The notes below the pieces were generated by a model that did no database searches, was not told the DNA's origin, and saw only the letters and a program-made list of their open reading frames with translations. 9,410 nucleotides of DNA from an uncultured Eubacterium sp. (lineage in GTDB: Bacteria > Bacillota > Clostridia > Lachnospirales > Lachnospiraceae), in the NCBI GenBank assembly GCA_934317205.1, contig CAKREL010000086.1, positions 1 to 9,410 on the forward strand. The letters are read 5' to 3'. Shown here piece after piece: positions 1-6,364 of this stretch; the first letter of the stretch is position 1, and every line of letters starts with the position of its first letter. Position numbers and translations under genes: made by a program.

Positions 1-180
1 ATGGTGCTGACTTCCGTAGGACTTCCGGTAGACGGCATTGCACTGGTAGCTGGTGTGGATCGTATTTTTGATATGGGACGTACTACTGTCAATATTACTG
101 GAGATGCAAGCTGCTGTATTATTGTTTCCAATCAGGAGTCTAAGAAAGAGCAGCGCAGAGCAAAAAAAGTCCAGCCATAG
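1..180 (+). CDS. Sodium:dicarboxylate (DAACS/SDF family) symporter, C-terminal fragment
   Basis: Only the last 59 residues and the TAG stop are inside the window; the ATG at position 1 is probably an internal Met, because the family is about 400 residues long. The fragment carries the signature of the last transmembrane helix: after GLPVDG come D20, D24, R27, T28, N31 and D35 (window numbering) in the spacing D-x3-D-x2-R-T-x2-N-x3-D. In the archaeal homologue GltPh these correspond to D390, D394, R397, T398, N401 and D405, which bind substrate and sodium. An Arg at the R397 position is the residue that pairs with the acidic side chain of glutamate or aspartate, so an acidic substrate is favoured over neutral amino acids. 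This is inference from one motif. The tail after the helix is short, Lys/Arg-rich and presumably cytoplasmic. No clear intrinsic terminator follows it before the cold-shock gene. Confidence 0.9.
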   Translation: MVLTSVGLPVDGIALVAGVDRIFDMGRTTVNITGDASCCIIVSNQESKKEQRRAKKVQP

Positions 181-230
181 GATAAAATCGAAGAAAACGG
201 AGTTATTTTGCAGAAATTTAGAAAGAAATA

Positions 231-259
231 TTCAACATTACAGAAAAAGAGCATATAAT
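231..259 (+). promoter_or_regulatory. Candidate upstream promoter of the cold-shock gene
   Basis: A perfect TATAAT at 254-259 lies 17 bases after TTCAAC (231-236), a weak -35 match. If used, transcription would start near 266 and give a leader of about 118 bases before the csp ATG. Long leaders are known for cold-shock genes in other bacteria. The -35 is poor and the DNA is A/T-rich, so this could be chance. Confidence 0.35.
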
Positions 260-302
260 TCGTTTATTGTGAATAAATAAATAACAGATTTTTCGTATTT
301 TC

Positions 303-331
303 TTGACAAAAATATTGAAGTGTGATACGTT
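303..331 (+). promoter_or_regulatory. Candidate proximal promoter of the cold-shock gene
   Basis: A perfect TTGACA at 303-308 is followed after 17 bases by TACGTT (326-331), a weak -10 supported by an upstream TGA (323-325), as in extended -10 promoters. The start would be near 338, leaving about 46 bases of leader. Within that leader GCACA (347-351) and TGTGC (355-359) can form a 5-bp stem with a 3-base loop, ending 9 bases before the AGGAGG ribosome binding site. Confidence 0.5.
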
Positions 332-383
332 TAAGTTGTCAATTTTGCACAGATTGTGCGCATGTTTTAGGAGGAAGTATTTT

Positions 384-587
384 ATGCAACAGGGAACTGT
401 AAAATGGTTTAATGCAAAAAAGGGTTATGGATTTATTTCAGATGCAGAAGGAAATGATATTTTCGTTCATTTCTCCGCACTGAACATGGATGGATTCAAA
501 GAGCTGAAAGATGGGGAAGCTGTTGAATTCGAAGTGATCGAAGGTGATAAAGGACCACAGGCTGCAAACGTTACACGTCTTGGTTAA
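384..587 (+). CDS. csp: Cold-shock domain protein (CspA family)
   Basis: This is a 67-residue single cold-shock domain, the usual length for the family. Such proteins bind single-stranded RNA and DNA in the cytoplasm and act as RNA chaperones, often in cold shock or growth-phase changes. Both RNA-binding motifs are intact: RNP1 in KGYGFI (about residues 13-18) and RNP2 in DIFVHF (about 25-30), with the typical opening GTVKWFN. The start at 384 is chosen because AGGAGG (369-374) sits 9 bases upstream and the family begins at this Met. The reading frame is open back to 303, but those extra 27 codons overlap the promoter and leader and do not resemble the family. The gene is monocistronic, with its own promoter(s) and a strong terminator 26 bases after the stop. 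Whether it is cold-induced cannot be told from sequence. Confidence 0.97.
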   Translation: MQQGTVKWFNAKKGYGFISDAEGNDIFVHFSALNMDGFKELKDGEAVEFEVIEGDKGPQAANVTRLG

Positions 588-613
588 TTTATTTAGATAA
601 ATGAATATGACCC

Positions 614-645
614 AAAGGGGCTGTCTTTAGGATGGCTCCTTTTTT
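614..645 (+). terminator. Intrinsic terminator of the cold-shock gene
   Basis: Bases 614-625 pair with 631-642 to give 12 base pairs (three of them G-T) around the five-base loop TTTAG, and the 3' arm runs into six T residues at 640-645. It ends the csp transcript and separates it from the peptidase operon. Confidence 0.9.
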
Positions 646-764
646 CTGCTATCTTTGATGCACTATAATATGATGTGTCTGCCAGAGGTAAGCGCACTCT
701 TTACTTTTATCAGAAAATGTGTAAAAATAAAATACAATGGGAAAAATACGAAAAGTGTAATTAG

Positions 765-790
765 GATTTGGTTGTTATGATACCCAAATC
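765..790 (+). promoter_or_regulatory. Candidate promoter with operator-like inverted repeat before the M16C peptidase gene
   Basis: An extended -10 element, TGT followed by TATGAT (776-781), lies inside a perfect 7-bp inverted repeat: GATTTGG at 765-771 and CCAAATC at 784-790. No good -35 hexamer is present at the right distance (753-758 reads aagtgt), as is common for extended -10 promoters. Start would be near 788. A second small palindrome, GACAG-T-CTGTC (802-812), follows in the leader. The remaining bases from 646 to 842 hold only weak promoter-like matches, such as TATAAT at 664-669 without a convincing -35, and no supported gene. Confidence 0.4.
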
Positions 791-842
791 ATTATAGAAA
801 AGACAGTCTGTCAGAAGACAGAAGAAATTGGAGGAACGATAT

Positions 843-3764
843 TTGAAACCAGAATTAAGTCAGTTAAACGCTTATGAGATCAGAGAGGAGAGAAGACTGG
901 ATGACATTCATTCAGATGGCATGCTGCTTGTACACAAAAAAAGTGGTGCACGTATCTGTGTCATGTCTAACGAAGATGTCAATAAAGTATTTTACATCGC
1001 ATTTCGCACACCGCCAATGGACAGTACAGGTGTACCTCATATTATTGAGCACACTGTATTATGCGGAAGTAAGAAATTCCCGGTAAAAGATCCGTTTATT
1101 GAGCTGGTGAAAGGCTCTCTGAATACATTCTTAAATGCAATGACTTATCCGGATAAGACCATTTACCCGGTGGCAAGCTGCAATGATAAGGATTTCCAAA
1201 ATCTGATGGATGTCTATCTGGACAGTGTTTTCTCACCGAATATTTACAAAGAGCAGAATATTTTCCGTCAGGAAGGCTGGCATTATGAGCTGAAGAGCCC
1301 GGAAGATGAGCTGACCTTAAATGGTGTTGTATATAATGAGATGAAAGGAGCTTTTTCTTCTGCAGACGGCGTGCTGGATCGTGAGATTTTGCGTTCCTTA
1401 TTCCCGGATACTCCGTACAGCAACGAGTCCGGCGGAGATCCGCAGGTGATTCCGGAGCTGACATATGAAGATTATCTGGATTTCCATCGCAAATATTATC
1501 ACCCGTCCAACTCCTGGATTTATCTGTACGGTGATATGGATGTGGTAGAAAAATTAAACTGGCTGGATGAAGAATATTTAAGCCACTATGACAGAATCGA
1601 TGTGGATTCCACGATTCCGGAGCAGGCACCATTTTTGGCACCAGTGGAGCATGAAATCCCATATTCTATATCAAGTACAGACAGCACAGAAAATAATACT
1701 TATCTATCTTGCAACTGGGCAGTTGGAACTAATTTAAACACAGAACAGTATATTGCATTTGATATTTTAGATTATGCACTGCTTAGCACTCAGGGAGCAC
1801 CGATTAAACAGGCACTTCTGGATGCAGGTATCGGTACAGATATTTACGGTGGTTATGACAGTGGCACATATCAGCCGATTTTCTCTGTTGTGGCAAAACA
1901 TGCCAATACTTCTGACCAGGAGCGATTCGTGCAGATCATTCGTGATGTGTTGCAGGAGCAGGTGAAAAATGGCATTAACAAAAAGACGCTGTTGGCAGCC
2001 ATCAATGGCTCTGAATTTAAGTTCCGCGAGGCAGATTTCGGACGTTTTCCAAAGGGACTGATGTTTGGTCTGCAGATTATGGACAGTTGGTTGTATGATG
2101 AGAATGCACCATTTCTTCATATTGAGGAACTGGGTGTTTACAGTTTCCTTAGAAAACAGTTGGATACCGATTATTTTGAACAATTGATCCAGAAATATTT
2201 ACTGGACAATACACATATTTCTTATGTACGTGTTGTTCCGGAGACAGGTCTGACCGGAAAGCGCGAACAGGAATTAAAGGATAGATTACAGGAGTATAAA
2301 GCATCCCTTACGGAGACAGAAATTGCAAAACTGGTGGAGGAGACAAAAGCACTGGAAAAATTCGAGGAAGAACCGTCTACGCAGGAACAGCTTGAAACGA
2401 TTCCGCTTCTTTCACGTGAGGATATGAAACAAATCAGTGAACCGTATAAAAATGCAGAAGAAACGATTGCAGGTGTTCCATATCTGTGGCATGAGTATCA
2501 AACGAATGGCATTGTATATCTGGATTTACTGTTTGATGCACATCACATTTCGGAGGAGTTGATTCCATATCTTGGTATTTTGAAAGTATTGATGGGTAAA
2601 TTAAATAATTCTGATTACAGTTATATAGATTTTTCAGATGAAGTAAATTTGTACACCGGGGGTATTTCCAATGAAGTGAATGTAACCGGAGATGTGCAGC
2701 ATACAGACTATTATCAGGTAAAATACGAAGTTCGTCTGAAAGTATTAGAAGCAAATCTGACCCGTGGTATCAAACTGATCAAGAGTATGATGCTTTCCAC
2801 ACAATTTACAGATGAAAAGCGTATTTATGAAGTATTGGCTCAGGTCAAATCCAGACTGCGCAATGAACTCAGTGACAGTGGAAATGTAATCTCTGCCACA
2901 AGAGCAATGTCTTATTATTCGAAACGTGCAAAATATGCTGACAGTATTCAGGGTATTGGATTTTATGAGACATTAGATCACATCGTGACAAATTATGAGT
3001 CTGAGAAACATAATCTGGTGGAAAAATTACAGAAAGTGTGTGAACAAATTTTTCAGTCGCAGAATCTTATGGTAAGTATAACTAGTGATGCCTCAGGATA
3101 TGAAGCATTAAAGGTACTTTCCGGACAAATTACCGAAGGTTTGTATGCGGATACTGCAAAAGAAATAGCAGAGATATCATTGGCAGAACAAAAAAATGAA
3201 GGATTTTTGGACGCTTCGCAGATCCAATATGTTTCTTTGGCAGGAAATTATGCACAGGATGGCTATGCATATCATGGTGCAATGCGCGTATTTAAAGTGA
3301 TCATGAATTATGAGTATCTGTGGCAAAATATCCGTGTAAAAGGTGGTGCTTACGGATGTGGTACAAATGTAGGAAGAAATGGTGATGTGTGTTTCCTTTC
3401 TTACCGTGATCCAAATCTTGGACGTACACTGGATGTATACCGCGGCGTGCCGGAGTATCTGAAAAACTTTGATGCAGATGAGCGTGCAATGACACGATTT
3501 GTCATCGGAGCCTTCAGTGAGCTGGATGCACCTTTGACACCGTTAAGTCAGGGAAGAAGATCCTTACTTTCCTATCTGACTGGTGTAACGTATGAGATGA
3601 TTCAGGAAGAACGGGAGCAAGCCCTGCATACTTGTCCACAGGACATCAGAAACCTTGCAGAAACCATGCAGGCAGTACTGGATCACAGCTATATATGTGC
3701 TATCGGAAACGAAGGAAAATTAAAAGAAGAGTCAGAATTGTTTGATGTATTAGAAACATTATAA
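843..3764 (+). CDS. M16C family zinc metallopeptidase (PreP/Cym1/falcilysin-like)
   Basis: The protein has 973 residues, the usual size of the single-chain M16C peptidases, which fold into a closed chamber and degrade peptides. The inverted zinc motif HxxEH is intact as HIIEH (H66, E69, H70), followed by the family-typical VLCGS and VKDPF. The third zinc ligand is probably E166 in GVVYNEMKG. The C-terminal half carries the partner residues R831 and Y837 in RVKGGAYG, so both halves of the active site are present. Between the halves lies a charged, helical M16C-associated linker region, about 460-700. No signal peptide or membrane segment is seen, so it should be cytoplasmic. The start is TTG at 843, because GGAGG (830-834) lies 8 bases upstream; the earlier in-frame TTG at 828 would place this ribosome binding site inside the gene. 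It leads a run with era and recO (18-base gap to era). Substrates are unknown; oligopeptides or leader peptides are guesses from the family. Confidence 0.94.
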   Translation: MKPELSQLNAYEIREERRLDDIHSDGMLLVHKKSGARICVMSNEDVNKVFYIAFRTPPMDSTGVPHIIEHTVLCGSKKFPVKDPFIELVKGSLNTFLNAMTYPDKTIYPVASCNDKDFQNLMDVYLDSVFSPNIYKEQNIFRQEGWHYELKSPEDELTLNGVVYNEMKGAFSSADGVLDREILRSLFPDTPYSNESGGDPQVIPELTYEDYLDFHRKYYHPSNSWIYLYGDMDVVEKLNWLDEEYLSHYDRIDVDSTIPEQAPFLAPVEHEIPYSISSTDSTENNTYLSCNWAVGTNLNTEQYIAFDILDYALLSTQGAPIKQALLDAGIGTDIYGGYDSGTYQPIFSVVAKHANTSDQERFVQIIRDVLQEQVKNGINKKTLLAAINGSEFKFREADFGRFPKGLMFGLQIMDSWLYDENAPFLHIEELGVYSFLRKQLDTDYFEQLIQKYLLDNTHISYVRVVPETGLTGKREQELKDRLQEYKASLTETEIAKLVEETKALEKFEEEPSTQEQLETIPLLSREDMKQISEPYKNAEETIAGVPYLWHEYQTNGIVYLDLLFDAHHISEELIPYLGILKVLMGKLNNSDYSYIDFSDEVNLYTGGISNEVNVTGDVQHTDYYQVKYEVRLKVLEANLTRGIKLIKSMMLSTQFTDEKRIYEVLAQVKSRLRNELSDSGNVISATRAMSYYSKRAKYADSIQGIGFYETLDHIVTNYESEKHNLVEKLQKVCEQIFQSQNLMVSITSDASGYEALKVLSGQITEGLYADTAKEIAEISLAEQKNEGFLDASQIQYVSLAGNYAQDGYAYHGAMRVFKVIMNYEYLWQNIRVKGGAYGCGTNVGRNGDVCFLSYRDPNLGRTLDVYRGVPEYLKNFDADERAMTRFVIGAFSELDAPLTPLSQGRRSLLSYLTGVTYEMIQEEREQALHTCPQDIRNLAETMQAVLDHSYICAIGNEGKLKEESELFDVLETL

Positions 3765-3782
3765 AATACAAGGAGAAAACGC

Positions 3783-4685
3783 ATGAATGAAAATTTTAAA
3801 TCTGGATTTGTTACATTGATCGGAAGACCGAATGTAGGAAAATCCACATTGATGAATCAGTTGATCGGTCAGAAGATTGCCATTACATCTAAAAAACCGC
3901 AGACTACAAGAAATCGGATCCAGACCGTGTATACTGACACAGAGCGCGGACAGATTGTATTTTTGGATACACCGGGTATTCATAAGGCAAAAAACAAACT
4001 AGGAGAATATATGGTGACAGTGGCAGAACGTACCTTACAGGATGTGGATGTCATCGTATGGCTGGTGGAGCCGAGTACGTTTATTGGTGCCGGTGAGCAG
4101 CATATTGCCGAACAGCTTCGCAAATCCAACCTGCCGGTTATTCTTGTTATCAACAAGACAGATACTGTAAAAAAAGAAGAAGTACTGCTTTTTATTGATA
4201 CTTATCGCAAGCTTCTGGATTTTGCAGAGATCATCCCTGCTTCTGCTTTACATGGAGATAATACCGATACGATCATCGATATGATTTTTAAATATCTGCC
4301 GTACGGTCCGATGTTTTATGATGAGGATACTGTGACGGATCAGCCGGAGCGCCAGATTGTAGCAGAGATTATACGTGAAAAATCCCTGCATGCTTTAGAT
4401 GAGGAAATTCCACATGGTATTGCAGTAACAATCGAGTCAATGAAACAGAGAAAAAATGGTATCACAGATATCGAGGCAACCATTATCTGTGAACGAGATT
4501 CTCATAAGGGAATCATCATAGGAAAAGGCGGAGCTATGCTGAAAAAAATTGGTAGTAACGCTCGTTTTGAAATTGAGAAAATGCTAGAATGCAAAGTTAA
4601 TCTGCGTCTTTGGGTAAAAGTGCGCAAAGGCTGGCGCGACAGTGATGTGCAGATGAAAAATTTTGGATATAATATTAACGAATAA
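3783..4685 (+). CDS. era: GTPase Era (16S rRNA-binding ribosome assembly factor)
   Basis: Era binds GTP and the 3' end of 16S rRNA and helps mature the 30S ribosomal subunit. At 300 residues it has the normal length. The GTPase motifs are intact: the P-loop GRPNVGKS (14-21), the switch I region around QTTRNRI (40-46), DTPG (62-65), NKTD (124-127) and SA (154-155). The C-terminal KH RNA-binding domain includes GKGG (247-250) and a typical VKVRKGWRD segment (278-286). The ATG at 3783 is preceded by AGGAG (3771-3775) with a 7-base gap. It lies 18 bases after the peptidase gene and just ahead of recO; era-recO adjacency is a recurring arrangement in bacteria. No terminator is visible on either side, so co-transcription with both neighbours is likely. 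Confidence 0.98.
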   Translation: MNENFKSGFVTLIGRPNVGKSTLMNQLIGQKIAITSKKPQTTRNRIQTVYTDTERGQIVFLDTPGIHKAKNKLGEYMVTVAERTLQDVDVIVWLVEPSTFIGAGEQHIAEQLRKSNLPVILVINKTDTVKKEEVLLFIDTYRKLLDFAEIIPASALHGDNTDTIIDMIFKYLPYGPMFYDEDTVTDQPERQIVAEIIREKSLHALDEEIPHGIAVTIESMKQRKNGITDIEATIICERDSHKGIIIGKGGAMLKKIGSNARFEIEKMLECKVNLRLWVKVRKGWRDSDVQMKNFGYNINE

Positions 4686-4712
4686 TCAGCAAGGGAAGAA
4701 GTGGAAACGTTT

Positions 4713-5444
4713 ATGGGGCAGACTTGCATTCTGACAGGAATGATCCTAAATACGATGCCAGTGGGAGAATACGATAAAAGAATTACAATATTGAGTCGTG
4801 AACGCGGGAAGATTACTGCTTTTGCGCGGGGGGCCAGACGACCGAAAAGCTCTCTGCAGGCGGCTACAAATCTGTTCTGTTTTGGAACTTTCGAGGCGTA
4901 TGAAGGACGCAATTCCTATACGGTAGTTAAAGCGGATATCAGTAATTATTTCCGGGAACTTGCCCTGGATTTGGATAAAACGTATTATGGTTGCTATTTT
5001 TTGGAACTGGCGGATTATTTTTGTCAGGAAAATATAGACTGTGTTAATCAACTGAAATTGCTTTATCAGACGTTGCGGGCGCTTGGTGTACCGTCTCTGT
5101 CCCCAAAGCTTGTTCGGGTAATTTACGAATTGAAAACACTTGTCTATTTTGGTGTGTATCCAAATGTGTTTGCCTGTACAGCCTGTGGCAGCAGGGAGCA
5201 ACTCTGGTGTTTTGATGAGAAAAGCAACGGTGTGATGTGCAGGGAATGTCAGCCAGGACCAGTGAAATATCCACTGAATGATGCTGCACTGTATACGATG
5301 CAGTATATAGTGACTGCTCCAGTCGAAAAACTATATACATTTACAGTGACAGAGGAAGTGTTTGAACAGATTGCAAAGCTGATTCAGTATTATATGCATC
5401 AGTATGTGGAAAAAGAATTAAAGACCCTTGCTTTTTTAACATAG
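4713..5444 (+). CDS. recO: DNA repair protein RecO
   Basis: RecO works with RecR (and RecF) to load RecA onto SSB-coated single-stranded DNA in recombinational repair, and it can anneal DNA strands. The N-terminal OB-fold is recognisable from TGMIL, PVGEYDKRITILSRERGK and FARGARRP. A zinc-finger-like CxxC-17-CxxC (C155, C158, C176, C179) sits in the C-terminal helical part, as in many Firmicute RecO proteins. The protein is 243 residues from the ATG at 4713, a normal length. The start is not settled: an in-frame GTG at 4701 adds four residues and has AAGGGA only 4 bases upstream, while the ATG fits the usual family start (a few residues before TG-M-I/V-L) but has only a weak GGA 7 bases before it. 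The gap to era is 27 bases, or 15 with the GTG start. Confidence 0.95.
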   Translation: MGQTCILTGMILNTMPVGEYDKRITILSRERGKITAFARGARRPKSSLQAATNLFCFGTFEAYEGRNSYTVVKADISNYFRELALDLDKTYYGCYFLELADYFCQENIDCVNQLKLLYQTLRALGVPSLSPKLVRVIYELKTLVYFGVYPNVFACTACGSREQLWCFDEKSNGVMCRECQPGPVKYPLNDAALYTMQYIVTAPVEKLYTFTVTEEVFEQIAKLIQYYMHQYVEKELKTLAFLT

Positions 5445-5446
5445 GA

Positions 5447-5605
5447 ATGCTTGCAATCGGAGACATAAACCGTTATAATTTAGAAATTGGTGTGAACAGT
5501 ACAAGAGTAATACAAAGTCAGTTGAAAAATCGTGTTGTGCTGTTTACAAGAAGCGCAGAATGTCATGATAGCAGTGATATTCTGGATTTGGAGGATAAGA
5601 TATGA
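5447..5605 (+). CDS. Possible 52-residue small protein between recO and the lipoprotein gene
   Basis: An open frame of 52 codons starts 2 bases after the recO stop and ends with a TGA that overlaps the lipoprotein start codon (ATGA at 5602-5605), so it fills the gap almost exactly. The product would begin MLAIGDINRY and end DILDLEDKI. It is soluble-looking, has no membrane segment, and resembles no family I recognise. In favour are the stop-start overlaps on both sides, which suggest translational coupling. Against it, AGGA (5443-5446) directly abuts the ATG with no spacing, and a good promoter (5451-5479) lies inside the frame. It may be a chance frame or the remnant of a longer gene. Confidence 0.25.
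   Translation: MLAIGDINRYNLEIGVNSTRVIQSQLKNRVVLFTRSAECHDSSDILDLEDKI
5451..5479 (+). promoter_or_regulatory. Promoter for the lipoprotein gene
   Basis: TTGCAA (5451-5456) and a perfect TATAAT (5474-5479) are separated by the optimal 17 bases. Transcription would start near 5486, leaving about 115 bases of leader before the lipoprotein ATG. It begins only 7 bases after recO ends and so gives the downstream genes, perhaps including glyS, their own expression. Confidence 0.7.
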
Positions 5606-6222
5606 AGAAAAGAATGGTGGCGCTTGGCTGCTGTATCGGAATGAGTATACTGCTTAGTGCATGTGGCTCAAAGCTGGATGTGCAGGAGAATACCATTGCA
5701 TTACAGAGAAACGGTAAAATTCTGGAAGCGGCTGTAGAGTCCTTCGACCAGTCTTATTACGATCAGGAAGAACTGGATACATATGTGCAGAATGCAGTGG
5801 ATGATTACACGGCAGAGCATGGGAAAAAATCAGTTTCTGTGACGGATTCGAAAGTGGAAGAGAAAAAAGCATATCTTACCTTACAATACAAAGACGCAGA
5901 GACATTCAGTGATTTTACCGGCATTGAATGTTTTACCGGAAGCATTGTGGAAGCCCAGTCTGCAGGATATGATTTTAGTCTCGAATTCTATCCGGTGGCA
6001 GATGGCAAAGCAGAAGCAAAAACTGTAAAAGGGTCCACACTGTTGGATGATGACGATTTGAAAGTTTTGATTGTAAAGGAAAATTCAGATCTAATTGTTC
6101 CGGGTAAAATTGCGTATGTTTCTACTGAAGGAACGGAAGTGACTTCAGAGAAGCAAGTAAACGTTACACAGAAAGAGCAGGATACAGACGAAGCAATACT
6201 TGTATATGTATTATACAAATAG
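5602..6222 (+). CDS. Predicted lipoprotein of unknown function
   Basis: This 206-residue protein has a clear lipoprotein signal: positively charged MKKR, a hydrophobic stretch (about 6-19) and the lipobox LSAC, with the lipidated Cys at position 21 followed by Gly. It should be anchored to the outer face of the cytoplasmic membrane. The mature part is acidic and mostly strand-like, with no transmembrane segment, no further Cys pattern other than one Cys near residue 110, and no catalytic motif that I recognise. The ATG has GGAGG (5590-5594) 7 bases upstream, and its own promoter lies at 5451-5479. It sits between recO and glyS, and no intrinsic terminator separates it from glyS, so the two may be co-transcribed. 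The context gives no functional clue, and I assign no family. Confidence 0.88.
   Translation: MKKRMVALGCCIGMSILLSACGSKLDVQENTIALQRNGKILEAAVESFDQSYYDQEELDTYVQNAVDDYTAEHGKKSVSVTDSKVEEKKAYLTLQYKDAETFSDFTGIECFTGSIVEAQSAGYDFSLEFYPVADGKAEAKTVKGSTLLDDDDLKVLIVKENSDLIVPGKIAYVSTEGTEVTSEKQVNVTQKEQDTDEAILVYVLYK
6200..6218 (+). repeat. 7-bp inverted repeat overlapping the end of the lipoprotein gene
   Basis: TTGTATA (6200-6206) and TATACAA (6212-6218) form a perfect stem around the 5-base loop TGTAT, ending 2 bases before the lipoprotein stop codon begins. It lacks G-C pairs and is followed only by a mixed T-rich stretch (TTTGCTTTT, 6223-6231), so it would be a weak terminator at best. It could also stabilise the 3' end or be incidental. 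Confidence 0.35.
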
Positions 6223-6299
6223 TTTGCTTTTGGGAATCGGACAAATGTACAGCAATTGTTTGGTTTGAATGAAGCAGCCTGCAGCATGAAGCAGATGAA

Positions 6300-6337
6300 T
6301 TAGGAGGCCGATACGCATATTTGCGATCAGTCCCTAA
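6300..6337 (+). promoter_or_regulatory. Stem-loop in the glyS leader (no T-box seen)
   Basis: Bases 6300-6337 fold into one extended hairpin of 15 pairs: TTAGG with CCTAA, GGC (6306-6308) with GTC (6330-6332), GAT with ATC, and CGCA with TGCG, closed by the loop TATT (6318-6321). The breaks are two single-A bulges and one C-A mismatch. No T run follows, so it is not an intrinsic terminator. A perfect AGGAGG (6302-6307) is buried in its 5' arm without a start codon at working distance. It lies 27 bases upstream of the glyS ATG. The rest of 6223-6364 shows no T-box motif and no convincing promoter. Confidence 0.45.
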
Positions 6338-6364
6338 AAATAAATGGAAGAAAGAGGACATATC

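Noticed and set aside
263..294. TTTATT-GTG-AATAAA hairpin followed by a short T run, as a possible terminator of the symporter gene
   Set aside because: The stem has only A-T pairs and the T run begins 12 or more bases later, so it should not terminate efficiently.
303..383. In-frame 27-codon extension of the cold-shock protein
   Set aside because: It covers the promoter and leader, lacks a ribosome binding site at 303 and does not resemble the family, whereas the ATG at 384 has AGGAGG 9 bases upstream.
700..727. TTTACT-16-TAAAAA promoter-like pair
   Set aside because: Both hexamers are weak and lie in A/T-rich DNA; the extended -10 at 776-781 is a better candidate.
670..780. 36-codon open frame in the gap before the peptidase gene
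   Set aside because: It has no ribosome binding site, has an undistinguished composition and ends inside the candidate promoter.
1096..1662. 188-codon open frame on the minus strand inside the peptidase gene
   Set aside because: It lies wholly opposite a strongly conserved coding region, its His/Ser/Pro-rich product resembles no family, and it has no supporting ribosome binding site context.
6269..6303. Two tiny overlapping frames (MKQPAA and MKQMN, joined by ATGA) and the repeated ATGAAGCAG in the glyS leader
   Set aside because: They are too short to assess, lack ribosome binding sites and have no glycine codons that would suggest attenuation; probably coincidence.
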